Position numbers and translations under genes: made by a program
In this document: piece after piece, positions 34,817 to 47,294 of the stretch
How positions within the stretch are numbered: the first letter of the stretch is position 1
Layout of the letters: each line of letters opens with the position of its first letter
Source: Paraphoma chrysanthemicola
Taxonomy: Eukaryota; Ascomycota; Dothideomycetes; Pleosporales; Phaeosphaeriaceae
DNA: 64,000 bases
Reading direction: 5' to 3'
Assembly: GCA_020744225.1 (NCBI GenBank)
Contig: JAGMWG010000002.1
Coordinates: forward strand, 1,302,001 to 1,366,000
Notes under the pieces: model-generated
Told to the model about the DNA's origin: nothing
Databases searched by the model: none
Seen by the model: only the letters and a program-made list of their open reading frames with translations

Positions 34817-36772
34817 TTATGCAATTGCCGCGTCCTTTGGTAGGCGCTTCAATGCCGCCTCGACGTCTTTGTGATCAACAACAACACCGCTCTCCGAACA
34901 ACGCGCCTTAGCGCGTAGCTCAGAGCACAGATTGTCGATATCGATGGTGCCGTCCTTAAAGTCGGGTCGACTTGATAGCTTGTCCCTGGTTTTTGTTAGC
35001 GTGCAAGGAACATGTCCTGCCTTGGGGTATACCGACCATATCTTGTGGCAGTTGAGCATCGAATTCATGTCATCACCAGGAACAACCTCCTCCTCACCAT
35101 CTTGTATGCGCTCAATTTCCTCAAGTGGGTTTGGCTTCTGCACTGCAGGCGTATCGCCAAAGTGGAACGGACTACCGTAGCCCGCATTCAAGAAAGCATC
35201 GTTGAAGAAGCCGCCAGTGAAGTCGCCATCGCCAACGATGGCATTCTGAGTATCGCGGTATTCGCCGAAAAGGGTAGGATCGAATTGACCGCCGTTTTGA
35301 TTTGCAAAGTAATCGATACCATTCACAAGAGGAGTGGGAGACTTTGCGGTGTTTGTGACTGCAGGAGAAGGTTTGTCGTCAGACTTGGACATTGACATGG
35401 CACGAGGTACGGGGTTGCGAGCATTTCCGCAGGCCATATTGAGTTTTTCGCAGAAGGAGACCTCACCTTCCGAGTTGCCATGACACACATAGCCATCCGC
35501 AATTGTATCCCTGGGCTGACTGGGCGACGTGTGGCTCGGCTCGGGCGATGTGCCACACGATGAATCTTGACCACCAGTTGGAGATGTAGAGGAGGACGGA
35601 GAATCTGAGTGAGTGGACGAGCCACTGTTGAATTGAAAAACGCGCGATTGCGCGGTCGACACGCTGTCAGTGCTGCCTCGATTGGCATTATTCGTCGTTC
35701 CATTGTTATTGAAGCCAAAGAAGCTATTAAGACTGTTGTTGCGTTGCGCGCCATTGGTCGCTGGGCTGTTGCCAATTGGGGCAGGGGAGTTGGTGAGCGA
35801 CCCATTGGATTGCGTAGCAGGACTAACACCTGCTCCGGCACTGTTGTGTCGGCCTGACACGCTAGAAGACACGGACGCCGGCTTGGTCTTCGAGAGCGGT
35901 CCGTTGTCAAGAAGCTGGGTGCCTGGAAGTCCACCAAAGCGCGGGAACTCGAACGAAAAGTTGTTGTTACTGTTGTTGTTCAACATGGAACTGAAGCCAG
36001 ACGCAAGCGGTGGAGTACGATTCAGGCCGCTACTGTTGAGCGAGAGACGCTTCCGATATTCACGGAGCTCCATCTGCAGTCGCTGGACTTGTCCACGGAG
36101 CAGACCATTTTCATGGTTTGCGGCGTCCGATGCCTTCTCGAGCTCCTGGACTTTGGTCTCAAGATCCTTGAGGTGCTTCTCTTTTCTTTCTCTGAAAGCG
36201 CGCTGGGCGGCTCGGTTCTGTGCCTTGCGTTTCTGGTCCTATGTCAGTGCTGTGGAGAAACACGTCACGCAGGTAGAACCTACTGTCGTGGGCTCAGAAG
36301 TCAGTGGTTTGCGGCCCGGTTTCTTCGCCTGCTTGTCTTCACCCTCGCGACGCTTACCACCGCCTTCATCGTCGTCGGCGTCGTCATCGGGGCTCTTTCG
36401 CTTCTCATTGGAATCTCCATTTGGAGAGCCGCCTGGAAGCGACCCAATCATCAAGTCGTCGTCCGCATTGTCGAAATCAAAGCTGTTGTCGCCATCGAGA
36501 TAGTCGACGAACGGGCTCTCCTCCATGCCAATGCTGCTGAAGGCATTCGCGGGTGTGCTTTGTTGCGGGGAGGTAAAGAAGGTGGGGTCGACATTGTCGG
36601 TCGGATACTGGAACTGCGAATTGCCTTGGGGAACCTTCGCTTCCAAGCCTGTGGAGAAGATGTCATTTGGGTTCTGGTTGTTTGAGGCAAGCGCGGCCAG
36701 GAGGAGGTCTTGTTGCGTCGCATCGAGATAGAACGGCGTGCCGTTCTGGAAGTCGTTGGTCGTTCCAGCCAT
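34817..36772 (-). CDS. YAP1: AP-1-like bZIP transcription factor (YAP1/PAP1 family), oxidative stress regulator
   Basis: A redox-sensing activator that is held in the nucleus when cysteines oxidise and induces antioxidant and drug-efflux genes. Exon 1 (163 codons) ends in KKPGRKPLTSEPTT and joins across a 45-nt intron (36239-36283) to the bZIP (RKAQNRAAQRAFRER, then a leucine zipper with KVQELEKASDAANHENGLL). The central region is Ser/Asn-rich. The n-CRD cysteines are in CGTSPEPSH, YVCHGN, SFCEKLNMACG. The c-CRD is NSMLNCHKIW ... NLCSELRAKARCSESGVV. A second, in-frame 51-nt intron (34986-35036, gctaac branch, ccag acceptor) very likely splits the c-CRD; removing it gives CHKIWDKLSSRPDF, as in homologues, and 619 residues. 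Its donor (gtcggt) is unusual. The PDR pump in this window is the sort of gene this factor controls. Confidence 0.92.
34986..35036 (-). other. Predicted in-frame 51-nt intron inside the YAP1 c-CRD
   Basis: The segment starts with gtcggt, has gctaac 15 bases before its end and finishes ccag. Retention would add 17 residues including an extra cysteine between CHKIW and DKL. Confidence 0.7.
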
Positions 36773-38420
36773 CGCGAACGTCGGTGGACGGAGGACGTCG
36801 AAAAAGATGTTTTAAATAGTATGAACGTGCTCTACAAAGCAGACCACAGCTTGTTGAGCCTTTTTGGAGCTGCAATTGAGCTGGTAGCGTGGCAAAGGGC
36901 GCGTGGCTGCGTTGTGGAGGGGTTCGTTATCGGTCTGACACTCTGGTGTGGTATTTTCGCCACTCAAGACCAGCGCGCTCTGCCGACAGAAGTGCGACTC
37001 GCGAATCTGAGCAGGTGTATAGATGACGCACGCAGCGCTGAGGCCTTTATCACAGTAGCCTGTGGAGCGGGTCCACGCGGGAGTTCCGCCGAACAAGTTG
37101 ACAGGGCTCTGATGATCTCGTCTGGCTCTGGGGCTCGGGAGTCTGCGCGCACGGAGCGCAGGCGTTGTATCCGACAGAGGGACGTCGGGCGAAGGCGTGC
37201 AGTTCTTCTGCTGGCGACAATGATGGAGTGGAAGAGACAAGGTGTTAATTCGGCGGCGGAGAGCCTCGAACTCTGAGGCCTAGTCGCCCCGTGACCCTGG
37301 CAAATTTGGCACAGGCGAGTCGTCAGAGGAAAGCCCGTCAGCGTTCAAAAGCGGCGAACGAACAGGTCGTGTCGGCAGCGGCAGCGTGGGTGATTGGTTG
37401 TGGCTGGGTGCAGTCGTGAAGGGCGGCCGCGAAATGGGCGCAGCCTGCTTATCAATCTCCATGGTGGGGTTATCGAACACCTTCCATAAGGCACGGTCGC
37501 AAGATCGCCGCAACTGTTCCTGACCCGGCGAGACTCCCGTGCACATTGCTGTCTCTCGCTGCTCTGTAGAGATGCATATGACGTCGTGATCACCATGGGC
37601 ACAATTCGACAGCTTAACTTTTGCATGGCCGTGCAGTGAGTTTGGTGTTGGAAACGTGCGACATGCTTCAGTAGTGCATCCTTTGACGTCCGTTACGGGA
37701 CAACGTCGTCCCAATCCCTACAGCCCGCCTTTGGTTGAGTACAGGTCTCACATGATATCGAAGTCAAGTCAAATTCTGGGCCGCGGGATGTATGAGTCAA
37801 TGCCATGTGCCCGAAGTCTCCTGAGGGTTGCTTCGTACAAATCTGCCGTGTTCGGACATGCGAGCGGAGCGGAGACCGGACCAATCTCTGCGCATATCGT
37901 CCAAGCGTTTCTGCAGCGGAATCTTGTTGGAGATCCTTTGCAAGTCTCGAAGCATTCTGACCTCTAATCACCAGCATTGGTGAAACGGCGCTAAATATTC
38001 CATCACCTACGCCCATAGTCTTTGTAGGTAGTGAGAGTCTTCAGAGCCTCATCGCAGCCCCGATAGTTCTCGAAACGCAGGGTTAACATGTCTTTGTCCG
38101 GCCTAACGGAGGTCCTTGACTGGCAAGTCGCCAGTCACAGTTGTTGTAACATAACATTATCAATAGAGGTCAAGTCTAGAATGCTCAATCACTGCGAAGT
38201 GCACCGCACCACGGTTTCGACCCTGAACCACCGAGCCAAGGTGAATGATCGTAGTAGGGTATGGTTGTGCAGGGTCCATCAAAGTAAAAGTGGGTTCGTG
38301 CCAAGAATGCGGCCGCTTAGCGTCATCCGCCTCGCGATTTCCCAGATCCGCGACTTTGCGACTTCAAACAACCCCGCAACAACACACAACTGACAAGACC
38401 CACACCTACACGGCGACACC
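36773..38420. promoter_or_regulatory. Divergent promoter region, YAP1 / SPF30
   Basis: About 1.65 kb between two divergent starts. A minus-strand frame at 37280-37714 begins with TTG, not ATG, and has no family motif. The region most likely holds the YAP1 leader and both promoters. Confidence 0.45.
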
Positions 38421-39434
38421 ATGGCAGATCTCAAGGCCCTCAAGGACTCGGTCTGGCTGAAGAAAGATGAGATCAGGAAAGAAGAAGAGACCTTAGGAGA
38501 CTGGCAGGAGCAGGTGCGTCGCATACACCCAAGGTGGAAGCCGCTAACCGTAGCTGCAGGTCAAGGGTTTAGCAGACATAATCGAGCTTCAGGGTCGTAC
38601 CGAGGAGGTCGAAGCCCTAGAGCAAGAGATGAAGTCCTACATCGCGATCCAAGAAGCGAAACTTGCCAAGTTGCGCCCTCAGCTAGCCGAGCTCGAAGCG
38701 CAGCTGCCGCAGAAACCCCAGGTCGCCGCGCCTAAATTCGATCCCGAGAAGCATCCCCTACTACGCAAGACGCTCGAAAAGCAAGAGCCTGAGAAGCCGG
38801 TGTCCTTTGGCCCGGGCGACGTGGTTGAGGCACAGTGGACAGACCGTTCCTGGTACAAGGCGAAGGTGCAGAGTGTCCTTGGTTCCGCCTCTGCGCCCAA
38901 GTATCTGGTTCGCTTCATCGAGTATGATGACAGTATCACGATCGATCATACCGCTGTGCGTCCCTTGCCAAGCAAGAGGAAGCGAGAGCCTGAGCCCGCT
39001 GCCGTTCCTTCATCAGCCGCGCCCGTCACCTCGACCCCACACGTCATCTCCGGTCCTGCCTCCATGAATCCGAATGCACATCTCGCAAAGAAGAACGTCG
39101 GCGAAGATGAAGAAGTGAAGCCGAAGAGTAGGATTGCCAACAAGGGCCAGCTGAAAAAGCGGCAAAACAACTGGAACGACTTTGTGACCAAGAATTCTAA
39201 GAAGATCCCCAAGAAAGAGTCCATGTTCCGCACAAGCACCGAAGCTGGCAGTCGTGGTATGTCTCCTTGTCTCTAGTCCTTAGAAATGGTTTACTAACTC
39301 TGGCAGTTGGCTTCACCGGCTCCGGTAAAGGCATGACTGAAACTCACAAGCGCAAGCGCTACGACCACAAGGCCGACGCTGAGAACGACCAAGAGTACGG
39401 CGACTCAGCCCTGCAGGGTCGCAAGCGCTTCTAG
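38421..39434 (+). CDS. Tudor-domain splicing factor, SPF30/SMNDC1-like
   Basis: A 305-residue protein of the survival-motor-neuron-related SPF30 family, a nuclear spliceosome assembly factor that binds symmetric dimethyl-arginine on Sm proteins. Three exons are joined by introns at 38514-38559 and 39257-39306. An N-terminal coiled coil (ALKDSVWLKKDEIRKEEETL, EEVEALEQEMKSYIAIQEAK) precedes a Tudor domain at about 116-165 (GDVVEAQWTDRSWYKAKVQS, YLVRFIEYDD). The second half is basic, with NWNDFVTKNSKK and HKRKRY near the end, matching the conserved C-terminal tail of SPF30 (LKKRQNNWNDF). The final RKRF end is also basic, a likely nuclear signal. No anomalies are seen. Confidence 0.88.
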
Positions 39435-40336
39435 CGGAAGTTCCAACCAATATCCAAGGTACGAAAGCGGAGCACAAGCAATGTATCTTTGAACGACCTG
39501 GCTTACGTTGCCCTTGGGCCATTTCAGACTCAGACGGGCGCTCGCCCTTGAACTTTGAACAGTCCTGGGCTAGTTCAGAATCAGCTTGCTCAAAGAATTG
39601 GACTTGAAGTCATGCTGACTTCTGCTAGTCGTATGATTCGATGAACACATCAGCGCTTCGGCGGCTCTGCCATTCTGCATCTTTTCGGCGTTACGACATC
39701 TATATTTCATGGTATGCTCTGAGTCCGCTCAATCCAACGCTGAGCCCTCACACTAAGCACGACCCGCTACACAGGCGTTTGATACCCGGTGTTCGATACC
39801 ACGTCCAACATCTCCACGTTCTGGCAAGGTTTGTGGAGCTGGAATTTGTCAGGTAAGCACGTAGTCTAGGTAGGCCGAATCGTCATCGGTATACCTATCT
39901 CTACTTCCCTTCCGTACTCTTCGCTTTCCTTTCACGCATAATCAATGGAGTTTCGCGTTTCCTGGAGGGTGGAGGTTTGGGGGGAAAGGCGTAATTACGT
40001 GCGACATTAGAAGAAAGCTCCATAGCAAAATCAATTAAGCCTTCATCAAATAAATACCACTCGTTCAGGCTATATGAGTGCAAATTCTGTTCCGCCCAAC
40101 GATTCAAGCTTAGAGTAGAGGGCCCGACTGAATCTTGAACATTTGCAGTGATGGACCCTGCATGATGCGAGCTCCGACGCTTTGTCTTGCGCCCCACCTG
40201 CCATCCCGCGCACCGAAGCTCTCGCTGCACCCCACACTCGATGCGCCCCAACGCGCACTCTGAACATCAGCGACGAGGTTCGCGGCATGTTGGGGGCGCG
40301 TCCGAGGACGAGTGACACCGAGTACGCGCTTTGACC
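39435..40336. other. Intergenic region between SPF30 and PAN2 genes
   Basis: About 0.9 kb. A minus-strand frame at 39901-40251 reads like protein in its second half (LNEWYLFDEGLIDFAMELSS, then a basic tail) but lacks an ATG and a recognisable family. It may be a relic or a terminal exon, and I do not call it. Confidence 0.4.
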
Positions 40337-43300
40337 ATGGAGGCAGATTGGGACGAGGTAAGACGATCGCATGCCTACGAGCAGGCACACCACGCGTCTC
40401 AAACCACTGGCTATCGCGCATGCTGCTTTGTCCACAACAACTTACACTTCAACAGCTAGCAATTGCTCAGCTACCTCCACCCGGCCCGCACCATCCCGCG
40501 ACGCCCGTGTCTACGTTCGCATTCGACACGACGCAGGAACTATTGTGGACAGGAAACAACCAAGTGAGTACGTTGATCGGCCTGCGATGGCTTCCTTGAG
40601 GCTCATACTGTTCTAGGGGCGTGTCACCTCATTCTATGGCCCTCAGCTTGAACGCTATACCTCATACCGCGGTCATGTACTCACCGACGGCCCGGTCAAA
40701 CAATTCCTCTTCACCGACAAGGGCGTGCTGTCTATTTCCAGACAGAGCGTCCACTACGCACATCGCCGTGGCTTGACACAATGGCACTTGACGTACGTGG
40801 TAGTAGAGATGAAGCACAGGTGTATCCGGCTGACCGAGCATGCAGGAGCCCCGAGTTCAAGGACCTGAAATGCATGAACTTTACATCCAAGGGCACCCGC
40901 GAAATTCTTATCGCAGGTTGTCAAGACCAGATGTTCAAGGTGGACGTGGAGAAGGGAGTCGTTACAGAGACAGTAGGTTTCCAGATGGCGGTGTTCGATG
41001 TGCTCTGCATTAACAGACGTAGCTCCCTATTGAGGCGCAGTACACCATCATGAAGCGTGCCGGTCAATACCTGTGCGCAGCAACGAAGAATGGCGGCATA
41101 CATATCCTTGACTCCGGGTCTCTCAGCGTGATCAAAGTCTTTGAAGGCCATACTGGAAGCATTAGTGACATGGATGCCAAGGGTGACTTTCTCGCAACAT
41201 GCGGCTGGTCCCCGAGACAGCAGTATGCCTACATGCTAGATCCCTTTACCAACGTCTTCTCTCTCAAAACACTGAAACAGCTACCGCCTATTCCTTTCCA
41301 TACTGGCGCAGCCTTCGTCCGCATGCATCCCCGCATGTCAACGACCGCTATCATTGCGTCGCAGAATGGTCAAATGCAGGTCATCGATCTCATGAACCCC
41401 GACTCGGCCAACCTGCGCCAGATTAACCTATATGACTCGTATCTTGCTGGATTTGAGATGGCTCCCTCCGGCGAGGCATTCGCATTAGCCGACTCGAACT
41501 CCAACATCCATCTATGGGGTTCACCTTCAAAAGTCCACTTTCCTGAGTACAGCAACCCCACAGAGTTCGCAGATCATGCTGTGCAGCCACCTTCAACAGA
41601 CTGGAGTCTCGACACGTGAGTAACGGCCATTGCTAAGCATGTACCGCGCTCACTTAAAACAGACCGTTGAACACGATTGGCATGCCATACTATAAAGAGA
41701 CCCTACTTTCGAGTTGGCCCAGCCACATGATCTTCGAAGTAGGCGCGCCACCTGCCAAGATAGACAGCGCCATTTTGGCCAGCATGACTCGCACAGACAT
41801 GGGCTTCTTCGCAAAGAATCCCAGAACAAAGCGTAGGAACCAAGTTGAAGTCACGCGACAGACAGACAGACTGAGCGATTCTTTGACACCGCCCAAATTT
41901 CTGAGTGAGAAAACACGAGCATCACAGTCACCTAGTGAAGTGGATGCAAAAGCCGTCGAGACCATGGAAACGCTCACGGACCTCCACCTTGACGATGTGA
42001 CTCGGAAAGATGTCCCCGCCATGTACGGCAATGTCGAGATCAAGTACAGCAAATTTGGTGTCGACGACTTTGACTTTGCCTACTACAACCAGACTCCATA
42101 CTCTGGCCTGGAGACCCACATCACCAACTCGTATGCGAACCCTCTACTGCAGCTGTTTCGCTTCACGCCTCTGATTCGGAATCTTGCGTTGCAGCACACA
42201 GCGTCGCCTTGTTTGTTCGAATCTTGCTTGTTGTGCGAGCTTGGGTTCTTGATAGACATGCTTGAAAAGGCCGCTGGTCTGAATTGTCAAGCTTCCAACT
42301 TCCTGAAGACGTTCAGCGGGCTGTCAAATGCTGTGTCGCTGAATCTGCTCGAGGAATTTGCACCGAACGTAGCACTTACCAGCATGATCCAGAACCTCAA
42401 CCGATTCCTGCTAGAGAAGATATCTGAAGAATTCCGACAGATGCTACCCAGCCATAGCGGCCCGTCCCTGATGGATCAAGTACTGGAAACACAAGCGAGG
42501 GCAAGCATGAGGTGTGCCCAGTGCGCGAACGAAACGATACGAGGTGGCAAGAACTTTGTTAACGAGCTTGTCTATCCAGCAAAACACGTCATGAAGAACA
42601 CCAGGATTCCACGTCCGACTTTCTCGCAGATCTTGAAAGCAAGTGTCGAACGACAAGACCAAACACGCGGGTGGTGTACGAAGTGTAATCGCTACCAACA
42701 GATGGTACAGCGGAAGACGATCCAGTCAGTTCCTGGTGTCTTGATTCTCAACGCGGCGATACAGAGCCATGAAGCAAAGCTTCTGTGGTCGATACCCAAC
42801 TGGTTGCCACAAGAGATTGGGATCATAGTAGATCAAGGTCAGTTCTACTGCTTCGAGGGCCAGGACCTGAAGCTGCATTTGCAGCGCGGCGTGTTCGACA
42901 TCATGGTGTATGAGCTGGTCGGAGTCGTTGCGGACATCAATAGTGGAGAGCACCAAAAACCTCATCTAGTGGCAACCATAAATACCGGCCCATCATCACG
43001 CGAGCCAGATGCAGAAGACAAGTGGCACCTATTCAATGACTTCTTGGTTAGGCCGATACCAAAGGAAGAAGCTCTACGCTTCGAGCCAAGCTGGAAGTTG
43101 CCCTCCGTTCTCAGCTACCAGCTCAAAACTGCTAGGAACAAGATCGACGACTCATGGAAAGAGACTCTGGACACTTCCATCCTGTACCGATGGTGGTCGT
43201 CAAATGCAGCGCCTGCAGAGGACAAGTTCAAGCTATTGCAGGCTGCGACAGAAACGCCACGGCCAGGGTATCCAGTTGCTATCGATGCAGAGTTCATTCG

Positions 43301-44039
43301 TCTACAAGCCGAGGAGATTGAGATGAAAGCAGATGGCACTCGGCAGACGATCCGACCAGATCGCAAAGGGCTTGCTCGTGTTTCAGTCTGTCGTGGCGAG
43401 GGAGAGCACGCTGGTCTGCCCTTCATCGATGACTATATTGCTGTCACTGAGCAAGTGGTCGACTATCTGACGGAATGGTCTGGCATCTCACCTGGTGATC
43501 TGAATCGCGAAACGTCACCTCACGCGCCGGTCAGCCTCAAGCATGCCTATAAGAAATTATGGCTTCTGCTCAACCTCGGCTGCGTTTTCGTGGGACACTC
43601 TCTCGCCAACGACTTCCGCACAATCAACATTCACGTGCCCAAGTCGCAAGTCGTCGATACGAGTAACCTCTTCTTCCTGCCAGATTTCAAGAGGAGGCTG
43701 AACCTGAAGTTCCTGGCGTGGTGCGTGCTCAAAGAGCAGATTCAGCAAGACACCCACGACAGTATTGAAGACGCGACAACCGCGTTGAAACTGTGGCGAA
43801 AATATCAAGAGTACGTCGACGCCGGCGTGCTGGAACCCATGCTCAACGACATATACGCGACAGGCAGCCAGGTCAAGTTCAAGGCGCCAGGCAGTGGTGG
43901 CGCGGCTGTGGGCGGGAATGGTAGACCTGGCACAGCGATTGCAAACAGTACGGGAAGGGACACACCTGAGCCCATGACGACGCCGAAGAAGAGTAGTGCT
44001 TTTGGGGGCGTTGGGTTCAGAAGCCCGATGAGGCGGTGA
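40337..44039 (+). CDS. PAN2: PAN2, catalytic subunit of the PAN2-PAN3 poly(A) nuclease
   Basis: The cytoplasmic deadenylase that trims mRNA poly(A) tails with PAN3 and Pab1. Six exons (introns 40358-40455, 40564-40616, 40793-40845, 40973-41022, 41616-41662) give 1133 residues. The first exon is 21 nt (MEADWDE); its acceptor could also be 40470, which would drop five residues. The order is an N-terminal WD40 region (TPVSTFAFDTTQELLWTGN, GRVTSFYGPQLERYTSYRG), a PAN3-binding linker, an inactive ubiquitin-hydrolase-like domain (TPYSGLETHITNSYANPLLQ), and a DEDD exonuclease. The exonuclease residues are visible: AIDAEFI (about 882), GHSLANDFRTI (about 986) and HDSIEDATTAL (about 1040). The tail after 1070 is Gly/Ser-rich. 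Length and order match fungal PAN2. Confidence 0.96.
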
Positions 44040-45642
44040 GTGGGTTGAGATAGGGGACGTAGTGCGATTGGAGTGGGCTCTGGGGGGAGAAAACTGAAGT
44101 GAAGTAATTGACTAGGTAGTCCATGAATAGTCTGGTGGTTGACATTCTTATCAGCGAAGCATGACACTGAGCAAAGTTTTGTCTCGTTACACTTGTCATC
44201 GAACGCCGAGACCAATGCGGTATATAAAATTCGCCAGCAAGTTCGTGCCCATTTCTCAAACATGAATCGATTCATCTACCTTTGTCCAAAAAGATCCAGA
44301 GAATGATGAATGGCCAGTATCCAGCATCTGTACCAAAGTCCGCCGTGGACCGCTATGATGTCTTTTCCCCTCGTTTTTGCGGAAATTATACACAAAATCT
44401 TCACCAGATGCAGCCATGTCCATTCTTGCGCTCTCGGTCATATACACGTGAGAAAATCCAGACACACACGATACTATATATGCACATCAAACGTTGGTGG
44501 TTGCTCTTAGCACACAATGTATGGATTGCGCGGCATGGGGCAGGAGGGATGGGTATATAAACCTCGCTGGCCGCTATTGCACATGACACTTCATACTGAC
44601 CTCTTTCTCTCTGGAGTGTTCCAGAAAAGAACACACACAAGAGTTATGTCTGCGGCTTCCTCAAATGCCAGACCTACCGTTCTATGTTTCTGTTGCGAGA
44701 CTGACGGGACATGATACAAGTCGGGGTTAGTTTCGTAGCTTTGTATGACGAACAGCTTGCGACTATTGGGGAAATACTTGAATATAGGATTGAACCGCTC
44801 GCATTTTGGTGCATTGAGATTGGCTTGAAGTATCAAAAGTGTTGGTGGATTTTTACATGTGGTTTTCTGAATGGGTGGAGTGGCGTAGTTCTCGAAAGGA
44901 TCTTTCGGACATCATGTCTATCCAGCATGTAGCTGGCATAGAATTGCAATGGGAGAAGTTTCCTGGGTGGCAAGTGTGTTCTTTCACGTTCGTGCTGGGG
45001 ATATGAATATCTAAGAGCGCTGAAACTGCGTTGTTCTTTAACTACTGATTTTCATTTGGAATGCATGGAGTCCTTAAAAAAACACGAGCAACATTGATAT
45101 GTGATTTTGGCCCCTGTCGAAAAAAGGGCTGCAGATCTCACGGCATGTGTGTTTCCAAGTTTGCATCATGTGCTGCACATGTTTTGCAACTATGTATGAC
45201 ATGGTCATCTATGGTTTATGCCTTTTTATTCAATTTTACACTAATGTATGGTATGATTGCGCTTGAAAACAGATGTCCCTACTCACTAGACTAATCGCAA
45301 TGGAAATAACGGAGCACACAAGGTGACGAGGTTCAGATTGCTGCTATCAGCTGTAGCTCAACGACTAAGAAAATATGAAACATGCACTCGGTTCTCACGA
45401 TGCTTCTCCAACTTTTCAAACGAATCGACCGGTTTTCAGAAGGATTTCAAAACTCCAGTCGCAGTCTCGCATGGTTCTGTTTTAAATGCCGTGCACTACA
45501 AAGTCATGAGACGCCCAGTCCTAATCGAGTCTTACGTATACCTGAAACACTGAGATCAGGTATTATGCACGTCTAGATACGTTTTCTACAATACTTCAGC
45601 GACATCTGGACACAGTGCGAGATAAGTCCTGGCGGGGATAAT

Positions 45643-45653
45643 CGTATATAAGC
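45643..45653 (+). promoter_or_regulatory. TATA-like box
   Basis: The sequence gtatataagcc is followed by a pyrimidine-rich run typical of fungal transcription starts, and by an ATG about 80 bases on. Confidence 0.35.
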
Positions 45654-45731
45654 CTGCATCTTCTCACCAACTTTCCTCTCACAACACATTTCCTACTCTC
45701 TAAATTACCAAAAGAGACGAGACAGCTTTGG

Positions 45732-45944
45732 ATGTCTCTGCTCTCCAGAAGAGCAGGTATCAGATATATGGTCTTTCCTTTTCTCCTGGCCTTCTTATGT
45801 TTGTGCTCGTTAAAATCACCTCAAGACGAACTAAGAGTGCCGATATGTGTGCTACTGAACGTTTCAGTGACACAAGACGTATCGCTCTCCTGGTATCAAT
45901 ACTTCAGATCAGGATGTTATCCAGCCATCATTTCCGAAAACTAA
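45732..45944 (+). CDS. Candidate small secreted protein, 70 residues
   Basis: I cannot assign a family. The reason to list it is its setting: a tatataag box at about 45645-45652, a C/T-rich leader (caactttcctctcacaac), then an ATG about 80 bases downstream, which is how a genuine fungal promoter looks. The protein starts basic (MSLLSRRAGIRY), continues with a hydrophobic core (MVFPFLLAFLCLCSL) and then a short polar part with two more cysteines. That would fit a signal peptide or a membrane anchor. It could extend by splicing, since another short frame (46010-46264) follows. It may equally be chance in decayed DNA. Confidence 0.25.
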   Translation: MSLLSRRAGIRYMVFPFLLAFLCLCSLKSPQDELRVPICVLLNVSVTQDVSLSWYQYFRSGCYPAIISEN

Positions 45945-47294
45945 GATCGATCATGTCCATGTTCTTTCGCTTTGGTCGTGAGACCTTGGAGTTTTTAGCC
46001 TTCACTTGAATGTTCTTTTTCTCTTCGTCATTACCGCACGGGTTGAAGAAACGTGTAAGAAGAATATTAGCAGACATATACATGAGGAGTTGGTTTCTCA
46101 AAGCAAAGGCATCTGTCTTCCATGGCCTTTCCGTACTCGTTCACGCCTGTATCATCGAAGGATCCATGAAACATTCTAACTTTCTTGATGGGCAAGAGAA
46201 AGAACGACGGACCAAAATACTGAAATGGTCCAGCACATGGCCATGTAGTCTCGGAATACGCTGACAGCCCAGTATACTCGCGAGAGCGAGGTTATCTCCG
46301 GTCATGATTGCCGGCATTGGCAAAGTATAGTTTGTGACCTATTTAGATCGTAATGTTGCTCTTAAAATCTTCGACATCACTCGAGTTCGGACTTACCAGA
46401 AACTAAAGAGTAAGAGACGTATGCCTCTTTCTTCAACGTGGTGGATACTGCACAGACCCTGTGTGAGATATTTGCTGAGAAAACTACATTGCGAGACATC
46501 GAAGGACATCTAAGCAGATCGAGATCGGAGTTCATGATACACGGTGAAAAGGCCTTGAAGATCCAATTGAAGTTGTACATCAGTTCGACCGATATTCATC
46601 ATGCCTGTTCAACGTGTCCTGGAACAAGGATGCGATCCTAGGAAAGAGTTCTACAGCGGTTTGAGAATATCAAGTTACCTGAAGGGAAACAGCTAGCGCT
46701 TGTGGGTGTTGAGAAACAAGCCATGACATTGGTGCTGTCAATCAAGGAGGGCTGCAGGGTTGGCTTTGCCTGAAGGACCGGAAGCGAAAATGTACTAGGA
46801 ATTCCATAATTTCTTTAGTGACAATCTTCTTCAGGGCCCGCTTGGAGCATTCATTCGAAGCGGGGCCTTCTCAATGCGCCAATTGGATAATCTCTCCGTG
46901 CTAGTTCGATCTTAACATTGCATCTGCCTGCGTCTACAGGATTGACAGCATGTATAGAGCTCTTCTAGGTGCTTCAGTAGTAAAGGACCCGACAGATGAT
47001 GATTTGACAGGAAGTTGTTTTGGAATATAGCAAATGCTTTGTGTTCTTTCCCTTGTCGTCCCTTTCCCTGTTCTTCAGCACGAGCTGGCCCGCGTCCCCT
47101 TACACATGGTCCACACTCTCTATCTACTGAACCCTTCGTTTCTATTGACCATGCATCTGTACCAACGGAAGAAGCTCGCTGTGTTCTTTCGAACGCGGCA
47201 ACAACAACAACAACAAGCGTCGCATTCATTTCCATAATATCAATATCCTTCAACCCAAGCCTTTTCGCTGAACATGAGCGGATGTTCTACAATC

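Larger units (their letters stand above)
44040..47294. other. Gene-poor region, 3.2 kb, with one weak small-ORF candidate
   Basis: The sequence is A/T-richer than its flanks and broken into short frames. One candidate small gene is listed separately. The stretch 46430-46790 reads like protein in two frames (ETASACGC side by side with LPEGKQLALVGVEKQAM), which suggests decayed coding DNA. Nothing else is supportable. Confidence 0.45.

Noticed and set aside
35323..36503. Long frames antisense to YAP1 (35323-35937 in another frame, 35670-36503 on plus)
   Set aside because: They shadow a low-complexity Ser/Asn-rich coding region and have no domains; the YAP1 reading is secure.
37280..37714. 144-codon minus-strand frame between YAP1 and SPF30
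   Set aside because: Starts with TTG, no motif, and lies in a promoter region.
39901..40251. Minus-strand frame with a protein-like second half near the PAN2 start
   Set aside because: No ATG, no recognised family, no convincing intron to an upstream start; kept only as a note.
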